20,576 bases of DNA from Candidatus Rifleibacteriota bacterium (GCA_029565415.1 JAKQOH010000134.1:1-20576); one strand, 5' to 3'; shown: positions 7,951 through 17,907, counted from the stretch's first letter. Made by a program: numbers and translations. The notes: generated by a model from the letters alone, not told the origin.

Positions 7951-8880
7951 ATGATTCCTCCAGCCTTGCGCCGGGTGGCGTTCGTCGCGCTTCCCGTGTT
8001 ATGTCTCATTCCGGGGGTCACGCCGGCGATGGCGCTTGCCGCCGGCATCCTGTTCAGCCTGACGCTCGACAATCCCTATCCCGGGGAAACGGCCCGCTGG
8101 AGCAAGGGGCTGCTGCAGTTCTCGGTGGTCGCGCTCGGATTCGGCATCCCTCTCTCCCGCATCCTGACACAGGCGTGGGATACCCTGCCCGTCACCATCG
8201 CCGGGATTACCCTGACCATCCTCCTTGGGATGAAGCTGGGAACCCTGCTCGGCGTCGGGCGGAATACGGCCGCGCTCGTCTCGTTCGGAACGGCCATCTG
8301 CGGGGGCAGTGCCATTGCCGCCATGGCACCGACCATCAAGGCCAAAAACGACGAAATCGCCGTTTCCCTCGTGACCGTCTTCCTCCTGAACGCCGTCGCG
8401 CTGGTCGTGTTCCCGTTCGTCGGCCGGATGCTCGGTCTCACCGAACACGCCTTCGGCATCTGGGCGGGGCTGGCCATCCACGACACGAGCAGTGTGGTCG
8501 GCGCAGCAAGCAGTTATGGGGCAGCGGCCCTCGCCGTCGCGACATCCGTGAAGCTTGCCCGGGCCCTCTGGATCACCCCCTGCGTCCTCGTGGCCGGCTG
8601 GCTGACCCGTTCCGAGGGGACGGCGTCGGTTCCGCTCTTCATCATCGGTTTCATCGCCGCCGCCATCATCCGTTCCGCCTTTCCGGCGGGGAATGCCGCA
8701 TGGGACATGCTTGCCGGCGTCGGGCGCCGGCTGCTCGTCGTCACGCTCTTCCTGGTGGGGGCCGGACTTTCCCGCGAGACGATGGCGCGCGCCGGCATGC
8801 GGCCGATGATCCAGGGCCTGGGGCTCTGGGTGACGGTGAGCCTGGCGACCCTCGCGGTGATCAGGGCGGGATTGGTCTGA
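7951..8880 (+). CDS. yeiH: YeiH/UPF0324 family membrane transporter (putative sulfate/sulfite exporter family)
   Basis: This is a 309-residue inner-membrane protein with about ten hydrophobic segments. Typical UPF0324 features are VALGFGIPLSRIL, the glycine-rich GVGRNTAALVSFGTAICGGSAIAAMAPTI, GLAIHDTSSVVGAASSYG and LVGAGLSRETM near the C-terminus. The family is annotated as putative sulfate exporters; the true substrate is not settled. The ATG at 7951 is chosen because AAAGGAG lies six bases upstream; an upstream TTG (7864) would fall inside the operator region. It is divergent from a YeiE-like LysR regulator. Proximity to a cysteine desulfidase suggests a sulfur-species export or uptake role, which is an inference. 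Confidence 0.88.
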   Translation: MIPPALRRVAFVALPVLCLIPGVTPAMALAAGILFSLTLDNPYPGETARWSKGLLQFSVVALGFGIPLSRILTQAWDTLPVTIAGITLTILLGMKLGTLLGVGRNTAALVSFGTAICGGSAIAAMAPTIKAKNDEIAVSLVTVFLLNAVALVVFPFVGRMLGLTEHAFGIWAGLAIHDTSSVVGAASSYGAAALAVATSVKLARALWITPCVLVAGWLTRSEGTASVPLFIIGFIAAAIIRSAFPAGNAAWDMLAGVGRRLLVVTLFLVGAGLSRETMARAGMRPMIQGLGLWVTVSLATLAVIRAGLV

Positions 8881-8891
8881 AACACTCCTGG

Positions 8892-8920
8892 TTCCCGGAT
8901 CTGCGGGAAGGGAGTATAGT
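8892..8920 (+). promoter_or_regulatory. Promoter with overlapping inverted repeat, before the aldo/keto reductase
   Basis: TTCCCG (8892-8897) and TATAGT (8915-8920) are 17 bases apart, 27 bases before the ATG at 8948. The -35 is one arm of TTCCCG-GATCTG-CGGGAA (8892-8909). That repeat could be a repressor site or a weak end hairpin for yeiH; no U-tract follows. Confidence 0.5.
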
Positions 8921-8947
8921 GCAGGAAACCGCGACGGAGGGGGATGA

Positions 8948-9913
8948 ATGATGCTGGAACGGAGATGCCTTGGAACGACCGGAATCGACGTGACGCGTCT
9001 GGGCTTCGGGACGCTCACCATGAGCCCGATGCAGCGCGGGCTTTCCGTGGAGGCCGGTGGCGACCTCCTGCTGGCGGCTCTCGAGGCGGGGGTCCGGTTC
9101 ATCGACACGGCTCAGATGTACGGTTCGTATCCGCAGGTGGCATCGGCCCTGTGCCGCTGGAAGGGCGATCACGTCACCGTGGCCACGAAGTCGGCGGCGA
9201 AAACCGAAGAGGCGATGCGCCAGGCCCTCGACGAGGCCCATGCCACGCTCGGCCTGCCCGTGATCGATGTGTTCCTCCTCCATGCCGTGCGTGACGCCGC
9301 CGATTTCGCCGCACGGGAAGGCGCCATCGGGGCGCTGCTTGCCGCGAAGGCCGCGGGCCGCGTGCGCGCGATCGGGGCCAGCTCCCACTTCGTCGGAACA
9401 ATGCGGCTTCTGGCCGAAGATCCCCGTCTCGACGTGCTCCACCCCATGCTGAATCGCGACGGCTTCGGCATCATCGACGAGCCCCTGGACGCGATGCTCG
9501 GGGTGCTTGCCGGGGCGAAACGCTGCGGAAAAGGCATCTACGCGATGAAACCCCTCGGGGGCGGCCATCTGCGGAACGAAGCCCGCCAGGCTCTCGAATG
9601 GGTGCTCGGCCGTGACGAAGTGGATGCCATAGCGGTTGGTATGACCAGCGCCGACGAGCTTCGGATGAACCTCTCCATCGCTTCCCACGCGCCTGTCGAT
9701 CCCGAGATCGAGAAACGCGCCCGGGGCCAGAAGCGTCGTCTGTTCATCAACGAGGCGCTCTGCCGCCATTGCGGTCACTGCATCCAGACGTGTCAGCAGC
9801 AAGCCCTTGCCTACGTCGAGGGGCGGAATGCGCCCGCCGTCGACGCAGGGAAATGTGTCGTCTGCGGCTACTGCGCGCCCGGCTGTCCCGCCTTCGCCAT
9901 CCGGATCATCTGA
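8948..9913 (+). CDS. Aldo/keto reductase with C-terminal two-cluster ferredoxin domain
   Basis: The 321-residue protein has an AKR TIM barrel (residues ~1-255) with the complete catalytic tetrad Asp53 (FIDTAQMYG), Tyr58, Lys81 (VATKS) and His112 (VFLLHAV). The tail holds two CxxCxxCxxxC motifs (CRHCGHCIQTC and CVVCGYCAPGCP), so two 4Fe-4S clusters are expected. Such AKR-ferredoxin proteins are common in anaerobes; their substrates are mostly unknown. The first motif is followed by Gln instead of the usual Pro. GGAGG lies seven bases before the ATG at 8948, which is immediately followed by a second ATG. The stop overlaps the end of the convergent flavoprotein gene. Confidence 0.92.
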   Translation: MMLERRCLGTTGIDVTRLGFGTLTMSPMQRGLSVEAGGDLLLAALEAGVRFIDTAQMYGSYPQVASALCRWKGDHVTVATKSAAKTEEAMRQALDEAHATLGLPVIDVFLLHAVRDAADFAAREGAIGALLAAKAAGRVRAIGASSHFVGTMRLLAEDPRLDVLHPMLNRDGFGIIDEPLDAMLGVLAGAKRCGKGIYAMKPLGGGHLRNEARQALEWVLGRDEVDAIAVGMTSADELRMNLSIASHAPVDPEIEKRARGQKRRLFINEALCRHCGHCIQTCQQQALAYVEGRNAPAVDAGKCVVCGYCAPGCPAFAIRII

Positions 9914-11138
9914 GCAGGCCGGCGAGATACCCGCTGGAGAAGGCCCACTGGAGATTGAATCCGCCGCATGGGCCGTCGAGATCGAGGAGTTCTCCGCAGA
10001 AATACAGCCCTTTGACGCGGCGGCTTCCGAGCGTCTCGGGATGGACTTCCTTCAGGGAAACCCCGCCCCGCGTCATCATCGCCTGATCGAAACCGCCGTG
10101 GCCGGTCACGGTCAGCGGTGTCCACGCGAGAAGCTTGATAAGCCGATCCCGAGCCGGCGGCGGGACGCGGCCCGGCGGGCTGGCAGGGTCGATCCCGGCC
10201 TGGAGGCAGAGTTCCCGGGATAGAGGGCCGGGAACGAGCGTGGCGACGGCATCCATGATCGTGGGAAGCGTGCCCGATGCGGCTTCCCGCTTCAGGTGCT
10301 CCCGGATCTCCTCTTCGTTCCGGCCCTTGGTGAGATTCACGAGCAGCGGCACTTCGCCGTGGCGGGCGAGTAGCGGGGTGATCTCGCGGGCGAAGTCCAG
10401 GACGACGGGGCCGCGGATGCCATCGGAGGTGAAGATGAGATCCCCCACGGCCCGCAGGTGTTTTGCCTTGGGGAGGTCGATGCGCAGCTCGGCTTTGCCG
10501 ACCGTGTCGGCCCGGCAGTGTTTCACCCAGGACTCCTTCGTTTTCAGCGGCAGCATCGCGGGGTGCAGCTCCGTCACCGTGTGGCCGGCCATCCGGGCGA
10601 GGGCGTAGCCGTCCCCTTCCGCGCCCAGCGCCGGGTAACCGAGCCCGCCCGTGGCGATGACGACGAAATCTGATTGATATAATACAGTGTCAAGTATTAT
10701 TCCGAGAATATATCCGTCGGCGCAGCGCAGTTCCTGCGCCCTCCGACCGGTCATCAGCTCGACGCCGAGCCGGCGCAACTCCGACTCGAGCGCGTTCGTG
10801 ACCGTGGAAGAATCGTGCGTGACCGGAAACACCCGCAGGCCGTCGGGCGCATGGGTCTGAACGCCGATTTCCGTGAGAAAGGCGAGGAGGGCGTGGCGGT
10901 CGAAGGCGGTCAGGGCCGGCAGCATGAACCGGCCGGACCGGCCGAAGGAGTTGATAAAGGCTTCGGTGTCGAGCGTGTTGGTGAGGTTGCATCGGCCGCC
11001 CCCCGTTGCGCGCAGCTTGGCGCCCGGCCGGGCCAGCTTCTCGAGGAGCAGCACCCGTCGGCCGTTCCGCGCTGCGGTGATGGCGGCCATCATGCCCGAA
11101 GGCCCGGCCCCGACGACGATCAGATCCCGATGTTCCAT
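9906..11138 (-). CDS. HI0933/YhiN family NAD(P)/FAD-dependent oxidoreductase
   Basis: The 410-residue flavoprotein carries an N-terminal Rossmann FAD motif VVGAGPSGMMAA (residues 8-19), the family hallmark ATGGGRCNLTN (44-54), IATGGLGYPALGAEGDGYALA, and the C-terminal GVSLKEVHPETL...GLYFCGELLDLDGPCGGFNLQWAFSSG. The family (E. coli YhiN) has no settled role; some streptococcal relatives were reported as aminoacetone oxidases. The ATG at 11138 has GGGGAG about nine bases upstream. Its last 8 bases overlap the convergent aldo/keto reductase gene, with no terminator between. Residues around DGYILGIILDTVLYQSD use A/T-ending codons (ATA ATA CTT, ACT GTA TTA TAT CAA TCA) unlike the rest of the gene. 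Confidence 0.92.
   Translation of the reverse strand: MEHRDLIVVGAGPSGMMAAITAARNGRRVLLLEKLARPGAKLRATGGGRCNLTNTLDTEAFINSFGRSGRFMLPALTAFDRHALLAFLTEIGVQTHAPDGLRVFPVTHDSSTVTNALESELRRLGVELMTGRRAQELRCADGYILGIILDTVLYQSDFVVIATGGLGYPALGAEGDGYALARMAGHTVTELHPAMLPLKTKESWVKHCRADTVGKAELRIDLPKAKHLRAVGDLIFTSDGIRGPVVLDFAREITPLLARHGEVPLLVNLTKGRNEEEIREHLKREAASGTLPTIMDAVATLVPGPLSRELCLQAGIDPASPPGRVPPPARDRLIKLLAWTPLTVTGHGGFDQAMMTRGGVSLKEVHPETLGSRRVKGLYFCGELLDLDGPCGGFNLQWAFSSGYLAGLLR
10679..10700. repeat. AT-rich inverted repeat within the HI0933 gene
   Basis: ATAATAC (10679-10685) and GTATTAT (10694-10700) form a 7-bp inverted repeat with an 8-base loop. It is the centre of a ~45-base AT-rich island in a gene that is otherwise GC-rich. 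The loop region reads TTGACA on the minus strand, but no -10 is correctly placed. Confidence 0.4.
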
Positions 11139-11232
11139 GGGTGAGTCTCCCCTCTGCCAATGTCCGCGAACAGAACGATGATTGGATCACGAACCGTTCT
11201 CTGTGAGCAACGGAACATTCTCGTCCAATTCT

Positions 11233-11260
11233 GTAGGGGCGGATCGCGATCCGTCCCTAC
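11233..11260. repeat. 28-base intergenic palindrome
   Basis: GTAGGGGCGGATCG followed directly by CGATCCGTCCCTAC is a palindrome with 13 of 14 pairs, and the odd pair is a G-U wobble in RNA. It stands in gene-free DNA upstream of the HI0933 gene. Its form is that of a small dispersed palindromic (REP-like) element; copy number cannot be seen here. Confidence 0.6.
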
Positions 11261-11292
11261 GATCAATGGCACAACCTCGCCGCCATACGTCT

Positions 11293-11313
11293 GGGCGGGT
11301 TCCAAACCCGCCC
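11293..11313. repeat. GC-rich intergenic hairpin
   Basis: GGGCGGGTT (11293-11301) and AACCCGCCC (11305-11313) form a 9-bp stem with a CCA loop. It lies 32 bases from the palindrome at 11233-11260, and both begin in a similar GGGGCGG/GGGCGGG style. The two together look like halves of a repeat family. No U-tract follows on either strand. Confidence 0.55.
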
Positions 11314-11323
11314 GCATACACTA

Positions 11324-11399
11324 TTCTCTGTGCCTCGGTGTCTGGTATGTGGGTTTCGTCAAAAGAACCGATCCGCAGATGGCACAGATGACGCAGATG
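11324..11399. repeat. Fragments of an intergenic repeat family (CTCTGTG and CAGATG units)
   Basis: TTCTCTGTG at 11324-11332 is followed by three near-copies of CAGATG spaced 8-9 bases apart (11375-11399: gCAGATG, caCAGATG, cgCAGATG). The same words recur at 20498-20537 near the end of the window, with the CATCTG units in the opposite orientation. The 400-base stretch 11139-11541 contains these repeats, two palindromes and the hppA terminator, and no credible gene. Confidence 0.5.
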
Positions 11400-11493
11400 A
11401 AATCCTGAACGTCTTCAACGATGGAGGTTGCGTCGCACCCGGGAAACAAGGGGGGCCAGGCGTTCGTTCCTCTCTGGTGCGTTCTTCTTTCAG

Positions 11494-11533
11494 CAGAAAG
11501 AAAAACGCCCCTTCCTTGCGGAAGGGGCGTTTT
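11494..11533 (-). terminator. Strong intrinsic terminator of hppA
   Basis: A perfect 14-bp stem (11502-11515 with 11520-11533; core ACGCCCCTTCC) closes a four-base loop. It is followed on the minus strand by TTTTTCTTTC. It begins eight bases past the hppA stop codon. Confidence 0.93.
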
Positions 11534-11541
11534 GAGAACGA

Positions 11542-14370
<2,829 letters not shown>

Positions 14371-14436
14371 GGAACCTCCTCTGACGTTCCCCGCTTTCGG
14401 GGAGTTGCTTTGAAACCAGTAACCGCAGAACCGAAA

Positions 14437-14465
14437 ATTATCGCAGAGGTTCAAACTCTTGTCAA
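14437..14465 (-). promoter_or_regulatory. Promoter of hppA
   Basis: Minus-strand TTGACA (14460-14465, perfect consensus) and GATAAT (14437-14442, 5/6) are 17 bases apart. The predicted leader is about 60 bases and includes a small CCCCG-CTTT-CGGGG hairpin (14389-14402) before the ribosome site. Confidence 0.8.
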
Positions 14466-14495
14466 TTCGGATCTTCCGGAAGTACCATCCCGGAT

Positions 14496-15017
14496 ATGCC
14501 GACCAGTCCGGAACTTCATCGACCCTCGCTTCTGACCGACGCCGTCATGGCCGGAATCATGCTCGCCCTGGCCCTGGGGGTACAGAATTTTCGCCTGCCG
14601 AACCCCGTCACGGGGATCCTCGTCAACGCGATCTTCCTCGTCACCCTCGCCCGCGGAAGCCTCCGGTGCGCCCTGCTTCTTGCCGGACTCACCCCGGTCG
14701 GCGCGCTTCTGACAGGGCATCTGCCCGCGCCCCTGATCCTGCTGGCGCCCGTCATCGTCCCGGGAAACATCGTCTACATCGCGATCGCGTCTGCCACCCG
14801 GCGGTGGTCGCGTCTGGTCGAAGCCCTTGCCGCGTCGGGCGCGAAGGCACTTCTCATCGGTGTCGGCGGCATTCTGCTCGCGGGCTCGATGGGTTGGCCG
14901 CCCGAAGTCCGGCTGCTCCTGGGAGGGATCACCGGCATCCAGTTCTTCACCGGCTTCGCAGGTGTTCTTCTCGGAGAGGTGCTTGCCGACCGCCTTCAGC
15001 CGCGTTCCGGAAGCTGA
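14496..15017 (+). CDS. Small integral membrane protein, ECF transporter S-component-like
   Basis: The 173-residue, very hydrophobic protein has about five membrane segments. Its opening (LLTDAVMAGIMLALALGVQNFRLP), the NPVTGILVNAIFLVTLARGS stretch and PLILLAPVIVPGNIVYIAIA resemble small putative S components of energy-coupling-factor vitamin/metal transporters. No ligand can be assigned, and no ECF ATPase or T subunit is in the window. The ATG at 14496 has only a weak ribosome site. It diverges from hppA across 125 bases and ends one base before the end of the convergent sensor gene. Confidence 0.6.
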   Translation: MPTSPELHRPSLLTDAVMAGIMLALALGVQNFRLPNPVTGILVNAIFLVTLARGSLRCALLLAGLTPVGALLTGHLPAPLILLAPVIVPGNIVYIAIASATRRWSRLVEALAASGAKALLIGVGGILLAGSMGWPPEVRLLLGGITGIQFFTGFAGVLLGEVLADRLQPRSGS

Positions 15018-15018
15018 G

Positions 15019-15687
15019 TCAGGAGGGGGTTGAGCCGTTGCGGATCTCGCTCGCGAGCTCCGCGAGGCGCCCCGTGACCGCGTGGGACAGGCTGTAGGCC
15101 ACGAACAGCGCGATCAGCAGGAAGACGAGGCCCAGGCAGAGGTTGAACAGCAGCAACTTGCGGATGTTCTCGATCTCGGCCTGAAGCGGGAACCCGAGCC
15201 GGATCGAGCCGAACCGCTCGGCGCCGATGATGATCGGAACGGCGGTGTCGTAGACCAGTTCCCCGCGGTAGGAAGCGCGACGCACCATGGGCTCGCCCGA
15301 GGTGAGGCTGTCGATGCTCCAGTCGTCGTGCAGGAACCTGCCGTTCAGCCCGCTGTCGGTGCCTGCGATGATCTTACCCGCCTTCGAGACGATCACGCAG
15401 TAGCGCAGGAGGCCGAACTTCGCATACTCCTTCAGCGCGAACTCGATGCCCTGGAAATTGTTGCGCGCGAGCTGCTCGGCCATGCCGACGGCGATCACCC
15501 GGCCGAGCATCTGGCCCTCGGCGCGGGCCCGGTCGAGACCGGTATCCCACTCGAACCAGGTGATGACATAGATGCTCAGCAGCATCAGCAGGATGATCAG
15601 CAGGCCGAACGCCGCCGCCAGCTTCTGGCGCAGCCCGAGGGCTTCCTGCTGGAGAGCGGCCGGCATCGGGGAACCGTTACTCGTCAT
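15019..15687 (-). CDS. Two-TM membrane sensor (Cache-like periplasmic domain, HAMP stub) without output domain
   Basis: In the 222-residue protein, TM1 (~24-44) and TM2 (~178-200) bracket a ~130-residue extracytoplasmic domain. That domain has the single-Cache pattern YCVIVSKAGKIIAGTDSG ... LVYDTAVPIIIGAERFGSIRLGF. After TM2 comes only a short HAMP-like SHAVTGRLAELASEIRNG and then the stop. Histidine kinases, diguanylate cyclases and chemoreceptors with this layout continue into an effector, which is absent here. The start overlaps the end of the upstream PhnD-like gene by 11 bases, so the two are translationally coupled and probably act together. It could be a partner that stabilises or signals for the binding protein. 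Family assignment rests on pattern only. Confidence 0.75.
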   Translation of the reverse strand: MTSNGSPMPAALQQEALGLRQKLAAAFGLLIILLMLLSIYVITWFEWDTGLDRARAEGQMLGRVIAVGMAEQLARNNFQGIEFALKEYAKFGLLRYCVIVSKAGKIIAGTDSGLNGRFLHDDWSIDSLTSGEPMVRRASYRGELVYDTAVPIIIGAERFGSIRLGFPLQAEIENIRKLLLFNLCLGLVFLLIALFVAYSLSHAVTGRLAELASEIRNGSTPS

Positions 15688-16621
15688 CGATGCTCGCCCC
15701 CTCGAGAACGTCGTATGCCGCCGGAACGGCCGGCTTCACCTGGAACAGCCCCGCGAGAGGCGCCGTCGCGGCAACGGTTTCCCCATAGGCCTGGAACTCC
15801 GCGAAAAAGGTCTGGAGTTGTGCCGAGGCCGAGGCGGTCGAGATGTAGACCCCGCCTGGGATCGGCTTCGAGGCATACAGGATGCGAAGTTTCTCGCGCT
15901 GTTCCGGCGGGAGCTCCTCGTAAAAGGTGTTCGAAAGCAGGATGACGTCGAACTCGCCACTGATCAGGCCGAGGGTCGAGTTCGCGAGGTTGTCGTTGTA
16001 GCTGATCTGGCTGAAAAAGGTCTCGGGATCGATTCCCGCGGCTTTCAGCTCCTGAAGCGGGATGTAATAGCCGCTCATCGAATCCTTGGCCCGGAAGCAG
16101 ATCCGCTTGCCGCGCAGATCGGCGAGCGAGGAGACCGGGTCGTCGGAGCGAACCACGAACAGCGAGGTCTTGGGCACACGCCCGGCCCGTTCGAAGACGG
16201 CGATGATCGGATACTGGCGGCGCAGTTTCGCGTAGGCGACCGCCGAGACGGCTCCCATGACGGCTTTTCCCGTCGAAACGCGGTACACGACATCGGCCGA
16301 ATCGAGGGCGATGTCGATCTTTGCGCGGAAGGCCATTCGCGAGGCGATCGTCTGGAGGCGCGGGCTGACCAGTTCGAAAAACCGGAACAGGTCCCCCTGG
16401 GGAATGGTGTAGCAGATCGGCAGCTCGCGCCAGTTGCCGAATCCGGCGGTCAGCCGCGGCGCCGGGGAGGAGGAAAGACCGGCGAAGACCTCCTGGATGC
16501 CCGTTGGAGTCGTGAAATCGATGAAACTGCCCCAGAGAATGCCGACCATCGCGAGCACGCCCGCCAGCAGCAGCAGGAGGATGCCCGAAAAGATGGAGTT
16601 GCGTTGCGATAGCGAGGCCAT
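15677..16621 (-). CDS. PhnD-like periplasmic substrate-binding protein, membrane-anchored
   Basis: The 314-residue protein has an N-terminal hydrophobic segment (~11-31) with no lipobox and no clear signal-peptidase site, so it is probably a signal anchor. The rest matches type 2 periplasmic binding proteins of the phosphate/phosphonate PhnD group: a GKAVMGAVSAVAYAKLRR stretch, then VRSDDPVSSLADLRGKRICFRAKDSMSGYYIPLQELKAAGIDPETFF, and GEFDVILLSNTFYEELP. No ABC permease or ATPase gene is near. The next gene is an overlapping two-TM sensor, which suggests ligand sensing rather than transport (inference). The mRNA may start only a few bases before the ATG, because an extended -10 lies at 16633-16641. 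The ligand is unknown. Confidence 0.82.
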   Translation of the reverse strand: MASLSQRNSIFSGILLLLLAGVLAMVGILWGSFIDFTTPTGIQEVFAGLSSSPAPRLTAGFGNWRELPICYTIPQGDLFRFFELVSPRLQTIASRMAFRAKIDIALDSADVVYRVSTGKAVMGAVSAVAYAKLRRQYPIIAVFERAGRVPKTSLFVVRSDDPVSSLADLRGKRICFRAKDSMSGYYIPLQELKAAGIDPETFFSQISYNDNLANSTLGLISGEFDVILLSNTFYEELPPEQREKLRILYASKPIPGGVYISTASASAQLQTFFAEFQAYGETVAATAPLAGLFQVKPAVPAAYDVLEGASIDDE

Positions 16622-16632
16622 GATGTGACGAC

Positions 16633-16641
16633 ACTATACCA
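16633..16641 (-). promoter_or_regulatory. Extended -10 promoter element of the PhnD-like/sensor pair
   Basis: TGGTATAGT on the minus strand is an extended -10 (TGn + TATAGT). No -35 at normal spacing is visible. The start would fall about five bases before the ATG at 16621, giving an almost leaderless message; no Shine-Dalgarno is present. Confidence 0.5.
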
Positions 16642-16677
16642 CAAAACAGCGGCGCCCCCCGCAACCGGGAGGCGCCG
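16641..16677 (-). terminator. Intrinsic terminator after the GATase-like gene
   Basis: A 12-bp stem (16650-16661 with 16666-16677, one G-U pair) has a four-base loop and is followed on the minus strand by CTGTTTTGT. It starts 18 bases past the stop at 16696 and separates this gene from the PhnD-like operon. Confidence 0.8.
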
Positions 16678-16695
16678 TCGGTGAAAAACGTGTGA

Positions 16696-17718
16696 TCAGT
16701 TGCCGTGCAGGGTGTTGAAGGAATCCTGCATCGAGAGCGACTTCTCGATGCTCAGGAAAGCTTCGTTGCCGCCGCTCAACCGCTTGAACTCGTCGCGAAG
16801 CGCCGGATTCGTGCCCAGGAGGCCGGTGAGAGACTGCTCACAGCTTTCGGCATACATCAGCAGGGCCTCGTCGGAACGGGCGCGCAGGCTGCCGTCGACG
16901 GTTTTCAGGTCGGAAACGAGGGCATGGAGCCGGCTTCGGGCGCTCGGCCGCGAGCCGTCGAGGATCCATTTCACGGTGTTTTTCGCGAGAACGTCGTGCT
17001 GGAACTTCGGGTTGGAAAACCCGTTGTGCAGCTTGTCGCGCGGGTCGCCGGTGCCGTCGTCGTAGGGGGAGCTGTCGCCCATCACCACGACGCGGCCGCC
17101 CTTCGAACCCACGGTGGCCGTCACGATGAAGGCGCCGCCGCCGTTTTTCGCGCTGAAGAAGATGTGGCCTTCGCCGCTCGAGGAAAGGGCCTTGACCGAG
17201 GTGCCGCCCCAGGTGCCGACGGCCCGGACGCCCTGGGTGATCGGGGTCTTGCGATACTCGCCACCGGCCGGCGCTTCCGTGAAATACCGGATCTCGAGCT
17301 GGACGCCGAGTTTCGGGAGGAACCGGTTCAGAACACCGACCGAGTCGATGCCGTCGCCGTTGCGATCCGAGTTGTTGTGGTCACCGATGGCGTAGAGGGC
17401 GCCGCCGTTGTTGACGAAATCGACGATCGCTTTTTCCTCGGTGGGGGTGTAGGCGGAGTTCGGCTCGGGAAGCACCACGACGGCCGCTTCGCGAAGCACG
17501 TCGGGAGTCAGCGATTTGACGCCCTTGAGGGTGCAGCCGGCGGCCTTGAACACGTCGGCGAAATCCGAAAAACCGCCGCCGATGACCCAGTCGGCATTGC
17601 CGGCGGTCTGGGCGTGGCCCTCGTCGAACAGCACGAGCGGGCCGGCGAACGCGGAGGGCGACAGCGCAGCGGTCAGAAGAACGGCGAGAACGGCTTTCCA
17701 TCTCGTAGGCATATTCAT
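16696..17718 (-). CDS. Secreted GATase1-like/DUF4350-like protein
   Basis: The 340-residue protein has a signal peptide (residues 1-25, cleavage after AFA). The mature N-terminus PLVLFDEGHAQTAGNADWVIGGGFSDFADVFKAAG, with VVVLPEPNSAYTPTEEKAIVDFVNNGGALYAIGDH, has the alternating fold of class I glutamine-amidotransferase-like domains. Similar stretches occur in secreted proteins and in tails of some extracellular nucleases. GDHNNSDRNGDGID (112-125) looks like an Asp/Asn-rich calcium loop, and VVVMGDSSPYDDGTGDP (210-226) is a second conserved acidic site. I see no catalytic Cys nucleophile, so an amidotransferase reaction is unlikely. The C-terminal ~80 residues are helical. AAAGGA lies about seven bases before the ATG at 17718. 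A strong promoter (17813-17841) and its own terminator make it a single-gene unit. Confidence 0.75.
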   Translation of the reverse strand: MNMPTRWKAVLAVLLTAALSPSAFAGPLVLFDEGHAQTAGNADWVIGGGFSDFADVFKAAGCTLKGVKSLTPDVLREAAVVVLPEPNSAYTPTEEKAIVDFVNNGGALYAIGDHNNSDRNGDGIDSVGVLNRFLPKLGVQLEIRYFTEAPAGGEYRKTPITQGVRAVGTWGGTSVKALSSSGEGHIFFSAKNGGGAFIVTATVGSKGGRVVVMGDSSPYDDGTGDPRDKLHNGFSNPKFQHDVLAKNTVKWILDGSRPSARSRLHALVSDLKTVDGSLRARSDEALLMYAESCEQSLTGLLGTNPALRDEFKRLSGGNEAFLSIEKSLSMQDSFNTLHGN

Positions 17719-17812
17719 ACTCTATCCTTTTCTGCTTATTGCCTCGAAACCCTGATACATACTCAATCCGGTAATGCGGGAACACCCCTACTCGATACAA
17801 ATACTATCTACG

Positions 17813-17841
17813 AGTATACGTACCGATCCCCCCTCTGTCAA
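17813..17841 (-). promoter_or_regulatory. Promoter of the GATase-like gene
   Basis: Minus-strand TTGACA (17836-17841) and TATACT (17813-17818) are exactly 17 bases apart. The leader would be about 88 bases. The spacer is G-rich (GAGGGGGG). Confidence 0.8.
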
Positions 17842-17898
17842 ACCCGGTGGCCCCGGCAACCGTACCTCGTAATTTCGCCCGGACACCCCGACTGCGTT

Positions 17899-17907
17899 TG
17901 GTATACT
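17899..17907 (+). promoter_or_regulatory. Extended -10 promoter element of the LysM gene
   Basis: TGGTATACT is a TGn-extended -10 located about 60 bases before the ATG at 17967; no good -35 is seen. It diverges from the promoter at 17813-17841. Confidence 0.5.

Noticed and set aside
10676..10697. TTGACA (minus strand) and TATAAT-like words in the HI0933 gene as a promoter
   Set aside because: The hexamers are not 15-19 bases apart in the same orientation and no gene begins after them.
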